A DNA stretch of 32,474 bases from a virus: positions 1 to 32,474 of IMG/VR virus record IMGVR_UViG_3300047320_000066. One strand, written 5' to 3'. The notes below the pieces were generated by a model that made no database searches, was not told the DNA's origin, and was given only the letters and a program-made list of their open reading frames with translations. Both the position numbers and the translations under genes were made by a program. This document shows, piece after piece, positions 22,628-30,040 of the stretch. Within the stretch, counting starts at the first letter, position 1, and each line of letters starts with the position of its first letter.

Positions 22628-22999
22628 AACAGCGTGGCGGCGCGGAACCGGCGCAACAAGCGCAAGGGCGCCGAGTGGGAGACCGAGCTGCGGGACGGCC
22701 TGCGCGGCGACGGCTTCGACATCGAGTCCCTGCGCCTGGCCGGCGCCGAGGACGAAGGCGACATGGTCATCCGCGAGGGCAGCGGCACGTACCTGGTGAT
22801 CGAGGCGAAGAACGCCAAGTTCGAGCCGGGCGTGTTCCTCGGTGAGGCCCTGGTCGAGCGGGAGAACTTCGCCAAGCACCGCGGCCTGGACCTCGAAGAC
22901 GTCGAGTCGATCGTGGTCGTGAAGCGCCGCGGGAAGAACTGGCGCCAGGCGTTCGTGCTCACCACCGTCGAGGACTACTTCGACTTGGAACCGCGGTGA
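22622..22999 (+). CDS. PD-(D/E)XK endonuclease, Holliday-junction-resolvase-like
   Basis: A 125-residue basic protein. The motif order is Glu22 in a helix (WETELRDGL), Asp47 in DEGDMVI, and Glu61-Ala-Lys63 in YLVIEAKNAK. This is the core of archaeal Hjc-type and VRR-NUC-related nucleases, which cut branched DNA. A basic N-terminus (RNRRNKRKG) could contact DNA. I chose TTG 22622 (GAGCGAGG at 22606-22613 upstream). GTG 22613 is in frame but begins in the stoperator. In related phages an enzyme of this kind sits between helicase and primase genes. Confidence 0.7.
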   Translation: MSNSVAARNRRNKRKGAEWETELRDGLRGDGFDIESLRLAGAEDEGDMVIREGSGTYLVIEAKNAKFEPGVFLGEALVERENFAKHRGLDLEDVESIVVVKRRGKNWRQAFVLTTVEDYFDLEPR

Positions 23000-23139
23000 T
23001 CGGCTTCATGGGTTGGGAGTTCACGGACTACGACGCGGCATGGGACGAGGCGGAAGCCTTCTTCGCCTACGTCGAAGACCCCGACGCCGACCTGGCCCTG
23101 GTCCTCGCCGTCGAGGAGTGGCTGGGGGTGCGCCTGTGA
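22996..23139 (+). CDS. Very small acidic protein (47 residues)
   Basis: The frame is bracketed by GTGA overlaps at both ends: its GTG (22996) overlaps the resolvase stop, and its stop overlaps a GTG of the next frame (23136). The product is strongly acidic and aromatic (GWEFTDYDAAWDEAEAFFAY) and ends in a hydrophobic-acidic helix (ALVLAVEEWLGV). DNA-mimic or inhibitor proteins often look like this, but no family is recognised. ATG 23008 is an alternative start. Confidence 0.5.
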   Translation: MIGFMGWEFTDYDAAWDEAEAFFAYVEDPDADLALVLAVEEWLGVRL

Positions 23140-23180
23140 GATGGCGCCGAGTCGAGGAGCGGGGCGGCGGGGGAGAGGAC

Positions 23181-23570
23181 GTGAAGCCCACCCTCGAAGC
23201 GGCCATGGAGCACTTCGGCGTGAAGTTCAACTCCAGCCGCAACACCGGCATGGCGCAGTGCCCGCTCCACGACGACCGCACCCCCTCGTTCTCGTACCGC
23301 CTCGACGAGGGCCTGTGGAACTGCCACTCCTGCGCGAACGGCGGGGACAGCTTCACCCTCATCGCCAAGTACAGCGAGATGCAGGAGGGCAAGGAGCTCA
23401 CCTTCCCCGAGGTGAAGCAGTACGCCAAGGACAAGGCCATCGAAGAGGGCGCGGCACCGGCCCGCGAGGAGACGTACACCAGCCGCTACGGAGGCGGGCG
23501 GCGGCCGGCGAGCAAGTCGTCCGCACGCAAGACAGGTGGCGGCTACGTCCCCGCCTGGAAGAGGAAGTAA
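23181..23570 (+). CDS. DNA primase, zinc-binding (CHC2) subunit
   Basis: A 129-residue protein with a CHC2 zinc site: Cys27 and His30 (QCPLHDDRTPSF), then Cys48 and Cys51 (WNCHSCANGGD). This is the template-recognition domain at the N-terminus of DnaG-type primases. Here it is a separate gene, and the TOPRIM catalytic part follows as the next gene, the split form also known in L5. The C-terminal half is basic and low in complexity (YGGGRRPASKSSARK), probably a DNA or partner contact. I chose GTG 23181 (GGAG five bases upstream). GTG 23136, overlapping the previous stop, would add 15 Gly/Arg-rich residues. Confidence 0.8.
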   Translation: MKPTLEAAMEHFGVKFNSSRNTGMAQCPLHDDRTPSFSYRLDEGLWNCHSCANGGDSFTLIAKYSEMQEGKELTFPEVKQYAKDKAIEEGAAPAREETYTSRYGGGRRPASKSSARKTGGGYVPAWKRK

Positions 23571-23583
23571 GGAGGACAACAGC

Positions 23584-24252
23584 TTGGCCGAGCATGACCC
23601 GCTCCAGCCGCTCTCGACGACCCAGAAGGAGATGCTGGAAGAGGCGGTGAGCACCTACCAGGCGCACATCACGCCCGAGGTAGCGAAGTACCTCCTCGAC
23701 CGCGGGATCGGCCGCGAGGAAGCCGTGGCCCATCGGCTCGGGCTCGTCGCCGATCCGTCTCCGGGACACGAGAAGTACCGGGGGATGCTCGCGATCCCCT
23801 ACCTCGACCGCAACGGACAGCCGCTCACCGTGCGCTTCCGCTGCCTGCAAGAGCACAACCACCGCGACTACTTCCACGGCAAGTACAACACCATCTCGGC
23901 CGACATCCCCCGCATGTACGGGATCGGCTCGATCCACCAGGCCGGCGAGGACATCCACGTCACCGAAGGTGAGCTCGACCGGATCGTCCTGTGCAAGCTC
24001 GGCCTCCACGCGGTCGCCATCCCCGGCGCCAACATGTGGTTCGGCCGACACCGCCGGATGCTCGCCGGCTTCAACCGCGTGTGGGTCTGGTCCGATCCGG
24101 ACGACGCGGGCGCCGAACTCCTCGGCAAGATCACCAGGGCCCTGCGCTCCGCCAAGGCGGTGCGACTGAAGGCCGACGTAACCGACACCTACCTGGCCGG
24201 CGGCGCGGACGCGCTGCTCAACCTCATCGCGAAGGAGAACGCACCCAAGTGA
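23584..24252 (+). CDS. DNA primase, TOPRIM catalytic subunit
   Basis: A 222-residue protein starting at TTG 23584 with AAGGAGGA (23569-23576) upstream. The TOPRIM core is present: catalytic Glu128 in VTEGELD, then the Asp-x-Asp group Asp171-Pro-Asp173 in WSDPDDAG. A conserved YRGMLAIPYLD segment (about 60-70) precedes them, as in primase catalytic domains. Together with the CHC2 protein 13 bases upstream it rebuilds a DnaG-type primase in two chains. The helicase-binding domain of DnaG is absent. Confidence 0.82.
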   Translation: MAEHDPLQPLSTTQKEMLEEAVSTYQAHITPEVAKYLLDRGIGREEAVAHRLGLVADPSPGHEKYRGMLAIPYLDRNGQPLTVRFRCLQEHNHRDYFHGKYNTISADIPRMYGIGSIHQAGEDIHVTEGELDRIVLCKLGLHAVAIPGANMWFGRHRRMLAGFNRVWVWSDPDDAGAELLGKITRALRSAKAVRLKADVTDTYLAGGADALLNLIAKENAPK

Positions 24253-24581
24253 CCGACATCATCGAGACCACCATCGCCGAGACCGAGACCCCGAAGAAGA
24301 CCGCCCGCAAGGCCGACCCCCTCGCCCGCATCCTCGGCGACGTCCGCGCGGCCGTGAAGGAGCTCGGCGAGTTCTCCGCGGAGGCCACCCCCGAGCACCG
24401 CAAGGCCCACCACGCGGGCCGCTCCAGCGCCTGGACGCAGCAGTACGCCCACGAGGGCACCGGGGACTCCCTGCTCCTGGCCCGCGCCTTCCATGCCGCC
24501 TCGACCGGCGAGCACCAGGCCCTCGTCGACCTCGCCGCCGTGGCCCTGGCCCAGGCCGAGAAGCTGGTCGGTGCCAAGTGA
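24249..24581 (+). CDS. Early protein of unknown function
   Basis: A 110-residue, mostly helical protein starting at GTG 24249 (overlaps the primase stop). An acidic/Thr N-terminus (DIIETTIAETET) precedes helices rich in Ala and Leu (DPLARILGDVRAAVKELGEF) and a segment HHAGRSSAWTQQYAHEG. The stop overlaps the next start by four bases. Nothing visible indicates a function. Confidence 0.6.
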   Translation: MTDIIETTIAETETPKKTARKADPLARILGDVRAAVKELGEFSAEATPEHRKAHHAGRSSAWTQQYAHEGTGDSLLLARAFHAASTGEHQALVDLAAVALAQAEKLVGAK

Positions 24582-24796
24582 GCGACGAGCACCCGGAGTT
24601 CATCGACCCCGAGGAGTGGGAGAACGTCGAGATCGTTGACGTCCAGCCGGTCGTCGACTCCTACGCCGGGGTGAAGCGGGCCGCCTCGATCGTGGGCGAC
24701 CTGCGCAAGGAACTGCGCGACGAGGGCTTCACCCGCGAGGAGACGTTCGAGCTGGTCCGGATGTACTGGGCCGCCGAAATGGGGCTCCTTGAGTAG
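24578..24796 (+). CDS. Small acidic early protein
   Basis: A 72-residue protein starting at GTG 24578. The acidic start (MSDEHPEFIDPEEWENVEIV) is followed by an amphipathic helix (RAASIVGDLRKELRDEGFT) and another with aromatic residues (ELVRMYWAAEMGLLE). Coupled to both neighbours by short overlaps. No family recognised. Confidence 0.55.
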   Translation: MSDEHPEFIDPEEWENVEIVDVQPVVDSYAGVKRAASIVGDLRKELRDEGFTREETFELVRMYWAAEMGLLE

Positions 24797-25016
24797 CGCC
24801 CTGCCCGGCGAACCGGGCCCCACGCTGGCCGCCATCTGGGACCAACTCACGGACGGCGAGAGGTACGCGCTCTCGCTTCACCTGCTGGGCGAGACGTCCG
24901 CCGACTGGCTGTCGACCACGCTCCGCAGGTTCGGACACGACGTGTCCGCCACCACCATCCGCACATACCGCCGGGCGATCCGGCAGGAAGGAGGCTCCAG
25001 TGAGCGAGCTGCTTGA
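24789..25016 (+). CDS. Small helix-turn-helix-like protein
   Basis: A 75-residue protein starting at TTG 24789 inside the end of the previous gene. It is helical and contains LLGETSADWLSTTLRRFG followed by VSATTIRTYRRAIRQ, which has the spacing of a helix-turn-helix with a basic recognition helix. Similar small proteins occur in many Streptomyces phages. It may regulate transcription or act as a DNA-packing accessory. It overlaps the phosphoesterase gene by 17 bases. Confidence 0.6.
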   Translation: MSSALPGEPGPTLAAIWDQLTDGERYALSLHLLGETSADWLSTTLRRFGHDVSATTIRTYRRAIRQEGGSSERAA

Positions 25017-26190
25017 TGAGCTCCTGGCCAAGCCGACCGGCCCTTCCGTGCCGGCCCGAGCGACCGACCCCGAGCGGGACTTCACCAAGCAGATCGAGGT
25101 GAGCGGCGACGAGGCCGCCGTCACGGTCCGCGGGGAGACCTTCGAGAGCAACGAGTCCGCGGCCACCGCGGTGCTTCAGGGCCAGGGCCTGGACCCGGCC
25201 GAGTGGACCGTCACCGGCCTGCGCTCCTCGGAGTGGACGATGGCGAACGGAGCCACGGGCGTCTCCACCCGCTTCACCTTCAGCCGCAAGTGTGCAACTT
25301 TCGCAGAGCGTCCGCCGATTGACGATCTGCTCGCCGTCATCGACCGGCAGTACACCGAGCCCGCCCTGACCGAGGTCGACGGCGAGTACACGTTCATCGT
25401 CGCCCTCGGCGACATGCAGTTCGGCAAGGTCGACGGCGACGGGATCGAGGGCACCGTCCAGCGGACGATCGCCAGCCTGGACCGCGCCGTCGAGCTGCTG
25501 GCCGAGTACCGCAAGCGCTTCAGCATCGAGCACGTGCACATGGCGTGGCTCGGTGACCACGTCGAAGGGTTCGTGTCGCAGGGCGGGGCGAACACCTGGC
25601 GGACACAGCTCACGCTCACCGAGCAGATCCGCCTCACTCGCCGCGTGATGCTCCACGGCATCCTCGGCTTCGCCCCGCTGGTCAACCGGCTCACGGTGGC
25701 CGCGGTGCCGGGCAACCACGGTGAGGCCGTTCGGATCAACGGCAAGGGCGTGACCCGCTACGACGACAGCCACGACACCGAGTCCCTGATCGCCGTGAAG
25801 GACGCGACGGACCTTGCCCCCGAGCGGTTCGCCAACGTCGAGTTCTTCGTCCCGGACACCGACGAACTGACCGTCGTCGTCGAGTGCTCGGGCTCGATCG
25901 TCGCCCACGCCCACGGCCACCAGTGGCGGCCCGGCAAGCACTTCGACTGGTGGAAGGGCCAGGCGTTCAACAAGGACTCCGCGCTCCACCAGGCGGACCT
26001 CCTGCTCGCCGGCCACCTGCACCACGAACACGTCGACACGGACGGGCCGAGGACGTTTCTCCAGCCGCCGGCCATGGAGTCGGAATCCACGTGGTGGCGC
26101 CACGCCAAGGGCACGACCGGGGCTCCCGGACTGATCGTCGCCATCACGCGAGACGGGCGAGTGCCCGTGAAGGAGGTAGTGCACCAGTGA
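25000..26190 (+). CDS. Metallophosphoesterase (MRE11/SbcD-like nuclease or phosphatase)
   Basis: A 396-residue protein with all calcineurin-type metal motifs: GDMQFG (Asp138, with Gln140 in the usual His place), GDHVEG (Asp186, His187), GNHGE (Asn239, His240), HAHGH (His303-His307) and GHLHHEH (His339-His344). Gln140 in place of the first His is a small deviation. Residues 1-110 form an extra N-terminal region. Cluster A phages carry a related gene (L5 gp66 place). The substrate is unknown; nuclease and protein-phosphatase roles are both known in the family. A stoperator copy lies inside at 25291-25304. Confidence 0.8.
   Translation: MSELLDELLAKPTGPSVPARATDPERDFTKQIEVSGDEAAVTVRGETFESNESAATAVLQGQGLDPAEWTVTGLRSSEWTMANGATGVSTRFTFSRKCATFAERPPIDDLLAVIDRQYTEPALTEVDGEYTFIVALGDMQFGKVDGDGIEGTVQRTIASLDRAVELLAEYRKRFSIEHVHMAWLGDHVEGFVSQGGANTWRTQLTLTEQIRLTRRVMLHGILGFAPLVNRLTVAAVPGNHGEAVRINGKGVTRYDDSHDTESLIAVKDATDLAPERFANVEFFVPDTDELTVVVECSGSIVAHAHGHQWRPGKHFDWWKGQAFNKDSALHQADLLLAGHLHHEHVDTDGPRTFLQPPAMESESTWWRHAKGTTGAPGLIVAITRDGRVPVKEVVHQ
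25291..25304 (+). promoter_or_regulatory. Stoperator-like motif 13 (inside phosphoesterase gene)
   Basis: TGTGCAACTTTCGC, one base different from the consensus core (AACTT for AAGTT), in the coding frame (encodes the CAT of KCATFA). It is one of two copies inside genes, at a point between the N-terminal extension and the catalytic domain. Confidence 0.5.
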
Positions 26191-26531
26191 GTCTCAACCT
26201 GGTCGACATCGAGTTCAGCACCTCGACGACCGAGCACCCGGACTGGTCCGTCGTGACCGAGGAGATCGACGGCATCGCTCAGCGCGTCGCCCGCAAGGCC
26301 GGCGAGCAGTACGGCATGACGCTGGAGTTCGAGGACGCCTACCAAGAGGCGCTGATCCTGCTCGCCACGCGCCCCAGCAGGGCCAGGGCCGCCTACGAGA
26401 CGGGTCCGGGCGCCCTGTACCGGTGGCTGTCTCAGAGGCTGCGAGACGAGCACCTGACCGAGGCCCGGCACCGCTCGAAGGCGAAGTCCTGGGAGGTCAA
26501 CCAGGCCCAGCTCGAAGCGGCGGGGTACTGA
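26187..26531 (+). CDS. Protein with sigma-70 region 2-like pattern
   Basis: A 114-residue helical protein, GTG 26187 overlapping the previous stop. The segment LEFEDAYQEALILLATRPS is similar to the region 2 helix of sigma-70 factors (where D-x-x-Q-E-A-L/F is conserved). Next comes ALYRWLSQRLRDEHLTEARH, where a second region 2 helix with conserved Trp and Arg would be. The next gene carries a region 4-like helix-turn-helix, so the two could be parts of one split sigma-like factor. This is inference from short patterns. Confidence 0.5.
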   Translation: MSLNLVDIEFSTSTTEHPDWSVVTEEIDGIAQRVARKAGEQYGMTLEFEDAYQEALILLATRPSRARAAYETGPGALYRWLSQRLRDEHLTEARHRSKAKSWEVNQAQLEAAGY

Positions 26532-26924
26532 GTGGCCGGTGGTTACAACCGGGCCCTCGTCGAGCGGATGCTCACCGTCCTGTGGGACCCCGACGCCGCG
26601 TACGGCATGAAGAACGAGCTCGCCCCCGACGCCGACATGCCCAAGGGGCACGTCGACAAGAAGAAGGGCAGCAGCTTCCTCGTCCACCTGGCCGACATCC
26701 GGCACGGCTACCGCACCTCGGCCCTGACGACGATCGAGCGGCAGTCCCTCGTTCTGCGTTACGGCCTGGACTGGGAGTACGACGAGATCGGCGCGACGCG
26801 GGGCGTGCGCAAGCAGTCCGCGCAGGAAGCGACCGAGCGGGCGGTCGGCAAGCTCACCGCCCACCTGAACGGCGAGCACTACATCGACGGATACGACGAC
26901 CTGAACGAGGAGGACGGGCAGTGA
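26532..26924 (+). CDS. Protein with sigma-70 region 4-like helix-turn-helix
   Basis: A 130-residue protein starting at GTG 26532, immediately after the previous stop. Residues ~73-110 (LTTIERQSLVLRYGLDWEY followed by DEIGATRGVRKQSAQEATERA) show the L-x-x-E-R-x-x-L-V-L-R-Y and recognition-helix spacing of sigma-70 region 4. Residues 1-70 carry many charges and no region 2 pattern. It is read after a gene with region 2-like pattern, which supports a split factor. It could also be a stand-alone helix-turn-helix protein. The stop overlaps the next start. Confidence 0.55.
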   Translation: MAGGYNRALVERMLTVLWDPDAAYGMKNELAPDADMPKGHVDKKKGSSFLVHLADIRHGYRTSALTTIERQSLVLRYGLDWEYDEIGATRGVRKQSAQEATERAVGKLTAHLNGEHYIDGYDDLNEEDGQ

Positions 26925-27286
26925 GCGACGGAGCACCGGCCGGAATGGCTGACTACATGAGCGAGTACTGGGACAACACCGGTCTCATGTACTACTGGCG
27001 CAACCTCGACGACGGGCTGATCTACTCCCGCCCGTTCAACGAGGAGGAGTTGGCCGGTATCGCCAAGCGGCAGATGCTCGACCAGCTCGGCGAGGAGGCG
27101 AAGGAGGCGATCGTCCTGAACGACGGATGGATCGACCAGAACGACGCCTTCCTCCTGATCGAGGCGCCGACCGACGACGACGTCCTCACGCAGCTCCGCT
27201 CGCTGACCTTGCAGGCCAGCTACCAGGCGGGCACCGCCAAGCGCGTGATCAAGGTATTGGCCGAGCTCACTGGCCGCCAGGTGTGA
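26921..27286 (+). CDS. Acidic early protein of unknown function
   Basis: A 121-residue acidic protein starting at GTG 26921, with GAGGAGGAC (26908-26915) upstream. It has aromatic groups at the start (YMSEYWDNTGLMYYWRNLDD) and helices later (RQMLDQLGEEAKEAIVLNDG). The end (GTAKRVIKVLAELTGRQV) is basic. No family recognised. Its TGA stop lies inside stoperator 14. Confidence 0.6.
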   Translation: MSDGAPAGMADYMSEYWDNTGLMYYWRNLDDGLIYSRPFNEEELAGIAKRQMLDQLGEEAKEAIVLNDGWIDQNDAFLLIEAPTDDDVLTQLRSLTLQASYQAGTAKRVIKVLAELTGRQV

Positions 27287-27295
27287 AAGTTTCTC
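27282..27295 (+). promoter_or_regulatory. Stoperator-like motif 14 (before ribonucleotide reductase)
   Basis: TGTGAAAGTTTCTC, close to the consensus with A for Y at position five. It holds the stop codon of the previous gene. A hairpin follows immediately. Confidence 0.6.
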
Positions 27296-27296
27296 A

Positions 27297-27321
27297 GGGG
27301 GCAGTCCATTCGGGCTGTCCC
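27297..27321 (+). terminator. Hairpin after stoperator 14
   Basis: GGGGGCAG (27297-27304) pairs with CTGTCCCC (27314-27321) with one G-T pair and a nine-base loop. There is no T run. As with motif 11, a hairpin follows a stoperator, which may be a shared way of pausing RNA polymerase. Confidence 0.5.
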
Positions 27322-27366
27322 CTCGGGGCGGTGAAAGACCACGAACTTCCAAGGAGGACTTACACA

Positions 27367-29433
27367 GTGACGACCGACAACCAGGTTCCCTTCGGCCCGA
27401 CCGGGCAGCTCGTCTACGAGCGGACCTACTCCCGGACGCTGGCCGATGGCTCGAAGGAGACCTGGCCTGACACGGTCCGCCGCGTTGCCCGCGGCAACCT
27501 CGCCCTCGTCCACGGCCCCGACATGGAGAGCTGGCCGCAGGCAGCGCGAGACGAGCACGACGAACTCGTGGCGTTCATGGACGTGTTCGCCGTGATACCC
27601 GCTGGCCGCCACCTGTGGGCGACGGGCGTAAAGGGCAGGCAGTACCTGTTCAACTGTCACGTCGCGCCGTGGGGTGAACGGCTCAGCCGGCACTTCGAGT
27701 TCACGTTCATGCGCCTCATGGAGGGCGGCGGTGTCGGCGGCAACTACAGCTCGAAGTACCTGCGCCCGTACGGCTCCCCGCGCCGCGAGCTGAAGGTCCA
27801 CGTGGTGTGCGACCCGGCCCACCAGGACTACGAGGAGATGCGAGCCGCGGGCCTGCTGTCCGAGGAGTACAACTCCGACTGGGCCGGCGCCTTCGAGGTC
27901 GAGGACTCCCGCGAGGGCTGGAGCGACGCCCTCGTGGACCTGATCGACACGTTCATGACCGACGACGAGGTCCGCCACGCCGACCGCGTGTACGACGTGA
28001 GCCGAGTGCGCTGCAAGGGCAGCCGCCTGAAGACCTTCGGCGGCACCGCGAGCGGCCCCGGCCCCTTCGCCCGCATGATGATCGAGATCGGCCGCATCCT
28101 GTCCGCCTCCAAGGGCGAGCACATCACCCCCACCGAGGCGATGGAGATCGACCACGCCGTGGCGGAGTGCGTGGTGTCCGGCGGCGTGAGGCGCAGCGCG
28201 AGGATGGCGATCTGCTCCTGGGACGACCCTTTCATCGACGACTTCCTGGCGTGCAAGGCGGACGGCTCGAAGCACTGGACGACGAACATCTCGGTCGAGA
28301 TCGACCAGCGGTTCATCCAGGCCCTCAACGAGGTGACGGACGGACGGCACGCCGAGGCCGTGCGCGTCCACCATCAGGCGGTCGCCGGCATGTTGCTCAA
28401 CGGCGAGCCGGGCTACTGGAACTCCTCGTACTCCAACGAGGGCGAAGTCAACGAGGTCATCGCGACCAACCCATGCGGAGAGATCGCATTGCCCCCGACC
28501 GGTGCGTGCGTACTCGGGCACGTCAACCTCGACCACTTCGCCCCCAAGGAGAAGGGCGGCCGGGTCGACCGCGAGGGCCTGGAGCGGGCGCACCAGCTCA
28601 TGACCCGCTTCCTGATCCGCGCGACGTACGGCGACATGACCGACGACGAACAGCGCCACGTCATGCACACCGAGCGGCGCATCGGCGTCGGCCACCTCGG
28701 AGTGCAGGGCTTCCTCGCCAAGCAGGGCATCCGCTACTCCGACGCCCCGCACCGGTACGACGTCCGCAACCTGCTGAACGACCTGTACGACGTGGTCCGC
28801 GACGAGGCCCGCGAGTACGCCTTCGCCCTCCGCGTCCCGGAGCCGGTGAAGGTCTCGACCGTGGCGCCGACCGGCTCGATCGCGAAGATGCCCGGCGTGA
28901 CCGAGGGCATCCACACGATCTACGCCCGCTTCTTCAAGCGGCGCGTGCGCTTCTCGATGGTCGACCCGGCGCAGGTCAAGACCGTCGAGGACGCCGTGCG
29001 CCAGGGGTACGAGGTCGAGAAGTGCATCTACGACCAGTCCGGCAACACGATGGTGGTCACCTACCCCACCAAGGAGAAGCTGGTCGCCGAGGTGGAGGCC
29101 CTGGGCTACGACCCGGCGATCGTGGAGTCCGCGGACGAGATCGAGCTGAACGCGATGCTCGCCTTCCAGGCCATGTACCAGAGCGAGTACGCCGACAACG
29201 CCGTCTCGTTCACGGTGAACTTCCCCGAGGGCAAGTACGAGGTCGACGAGGCCGCCGCGATCATCCAGTCGTGGCTCCCGGACCTGAAGGGCACGACCCT
29301 GATGCCGGACGGGACCCGTGCACAGGCCCCGTACGAGCGCATCACGGCCGAGGAGTTCGCCCGGTACGAGGTGACGTCGGTGGAGGACTCCACTGACGAG
29401 GATTGCTCGACCGGCGCCTGCCCCGTTCGGTAG
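27367..29433 (+). CDS. Adenosylcobalamin-dependent (class II) ribonucleotide reductase
   Basis: A 688-residue monomeric enzyme starting at GTG 27367 after AAGGAGG (27351-27357). All catalytic residues of the Lactobacillus leichmannii enzyme can be placed: Cys97 (FNCHVAP), the thiyl-radical Cys370 and Glu372 (NPCGEI), Cys381 eleven residues on, and the C-terminal redox pair Cys680/Cys685 (CSTGAC, as in the C731/C736 pair). It reduces ribonucleotides to deoxyribonucleotides using coenzyme B12, independent of oxygen, and supplies dNTPs for phage DNA synthesis. L5 gp50 is the known relative. It is the last recognisable phage gene before the junction region. Confidence 0.92.
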   Translation: MTTDNQVPFGPTGQLVYERTYSRTLADGSKETWPDTVRRVARGNLALVHGPDMESWPQAARDEHDELVAFMDVFAVIPAGRHLWATGVKGRQYLFNCHVAPWGERLSRHFEFTFMRLMEGGGVGGNYSSKYLRPYGSPRRELKVHVVCDPAHQDYEEMRAAGLLSEEYNSDWAGAFEVEDSREGWSDALVDLIDTFMTDDEVRHADRVYDVSRVRCKGSRLKTFGGTASGPGPFARMMIEIGRILSASKGEHITPTEAMEIDHAVAECVVSGGVRRSARMAICSWDDPFIDDFLACKADGSKHWTTNISVEIDQRFIQALNEVTDGRHAEAVRVHHQAVAGMLLNGEPGYWNSSYSNEGEVNEVIATNPCGEIALPPTGACVLGHVNLDHFAPKEKGGRVDREGLERAHQLMTRFLIRATYGDMTDDEQRHVMHTERRIGVGHLGVQGFLAKQGIRYSDAPHRYDVRNLLNDLYDVVRDEAREYAFALRVPEPVKVSTVAPTGSIAKMPGVTEGIHTIYARFFKRRVRFSMVDPAQVKTVEDAVRQGYEVEKCIYDQSGNTMVVTYPTKEKLVAEVEALGYDPAIVESADEIELNAMLAFQAMYQSEYADNAVSFTVNFPEGKYEVDEAAAIIQSWLPDLKGTTLMPDGTRAQAPYERITAEEFARYEVTSVEDSTDEDCSTGACPVR

Positions 29434-29434
29434 G

Positions 29435-29719
29435 TCAAGTGACTGGTGTCCCCGGCTGGTTCGCGGCCGGGGACGCCTGGCCGGCGACCGGCGGCTGGGG
29501 CTGGTTTCGCGCGGAGTTGTCGCCGGACTTCAGCACGGCAGCCCAGCCAGCAGAACCGAAGAAGACCGTACAGAAGGCGGTGCCGCCGGCCGCCAGCGAA
29601 ATCAGCGGTTCCGAGGGGTTCCGCGCCATGACGATCCATCCAGTTCCGCAGGCAACCGCGAGCGCGGCGAGGGCCGCGTAGGCCATGAAGTGGACGACCG
29701 TCCTGTGGTTGGCACTCAT
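29435..29719 (-). CDS. Small two-pass membrane protein
   Basis: A 94-residue leftward protein starting at ATG 29719, with GGGAG upstream. It has two hydrophobic segments (YAALAALAVACGTGWIVMA at ~13-31 and ISLAAGGTAFCTVFFGSAGW at ~40-60) and a polar Pro/Ala/Gln-rich tail. It stops two bases from the reductase stop, in convergent orientation, and lies where phage sequence is expected to end. I cannot say whether it is phage or host. A longer in-frame reading up to 29965 has no ribosome site and is probably spurious. Confidence 0.6.
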   Translation of the reverse strand: MSANHRTVVHFMAYAALAALAVACGTGWIVMARNPSEPLISLAAGGTAFCTVFFGSAGWAAVLKSGDNSARNQPQPPVAGQASPAANQPGTPVT

Positions 29720-30016
29720 GCCCGGTGTTCTCTCCCTTGATCGGAGGTGACCGGGCGACTCGGACAGCGACTCGACCGGCCACCTACATGAAGTAGGTCG
29801 GCACAAGGCGCGGCCATCCGACTGGCGGAGGATCGGATGCCATCGCCTGAGCGAACGGCGTTGGCGGTCGCCGTTGCTCGGTCGAGTTCTGTCGCAGTAG
29901 TCCTGTGCTACAAAACCCGTGGTGTTGCGGTGTGCTGTAGTACGACCGGGAGCGTTTGGTGCCAACTGTGGCCACTCTCCGGAAAGGCCCCCAGTGGACT
30001 ACTGACGCCGGGGGCC

Positions 30017-30040
30017 GAGGCCCCGCACTGGCGGGGCCTC
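30017..30040 (+). terminator. Strong GC hairpin
   Basis: GAGGCCCCGC (30017-30026) pairs perfectly with GCGGGGCCTC (30031-30040) around a four-base loop (ACTG), followed by AGTTGCTTTCT. Likely a terminator in the rightward direction. Confidence 0.7.

Noticed and set aside
23993-24006. TGTGCAAGCTCGGC in the TOPRIM gene
   Set aside because: The core differs (AAGCT) and the bases are explained by a conserved Leu-Cys-Lys-Leu coding stretch.
27353-27366. Inverted TGTGTAAGT at the ribosome site of the reductase gene
   Set aside because: Only nine bases match and the rest is the AAGGAGG of the gene, so chance is likely.
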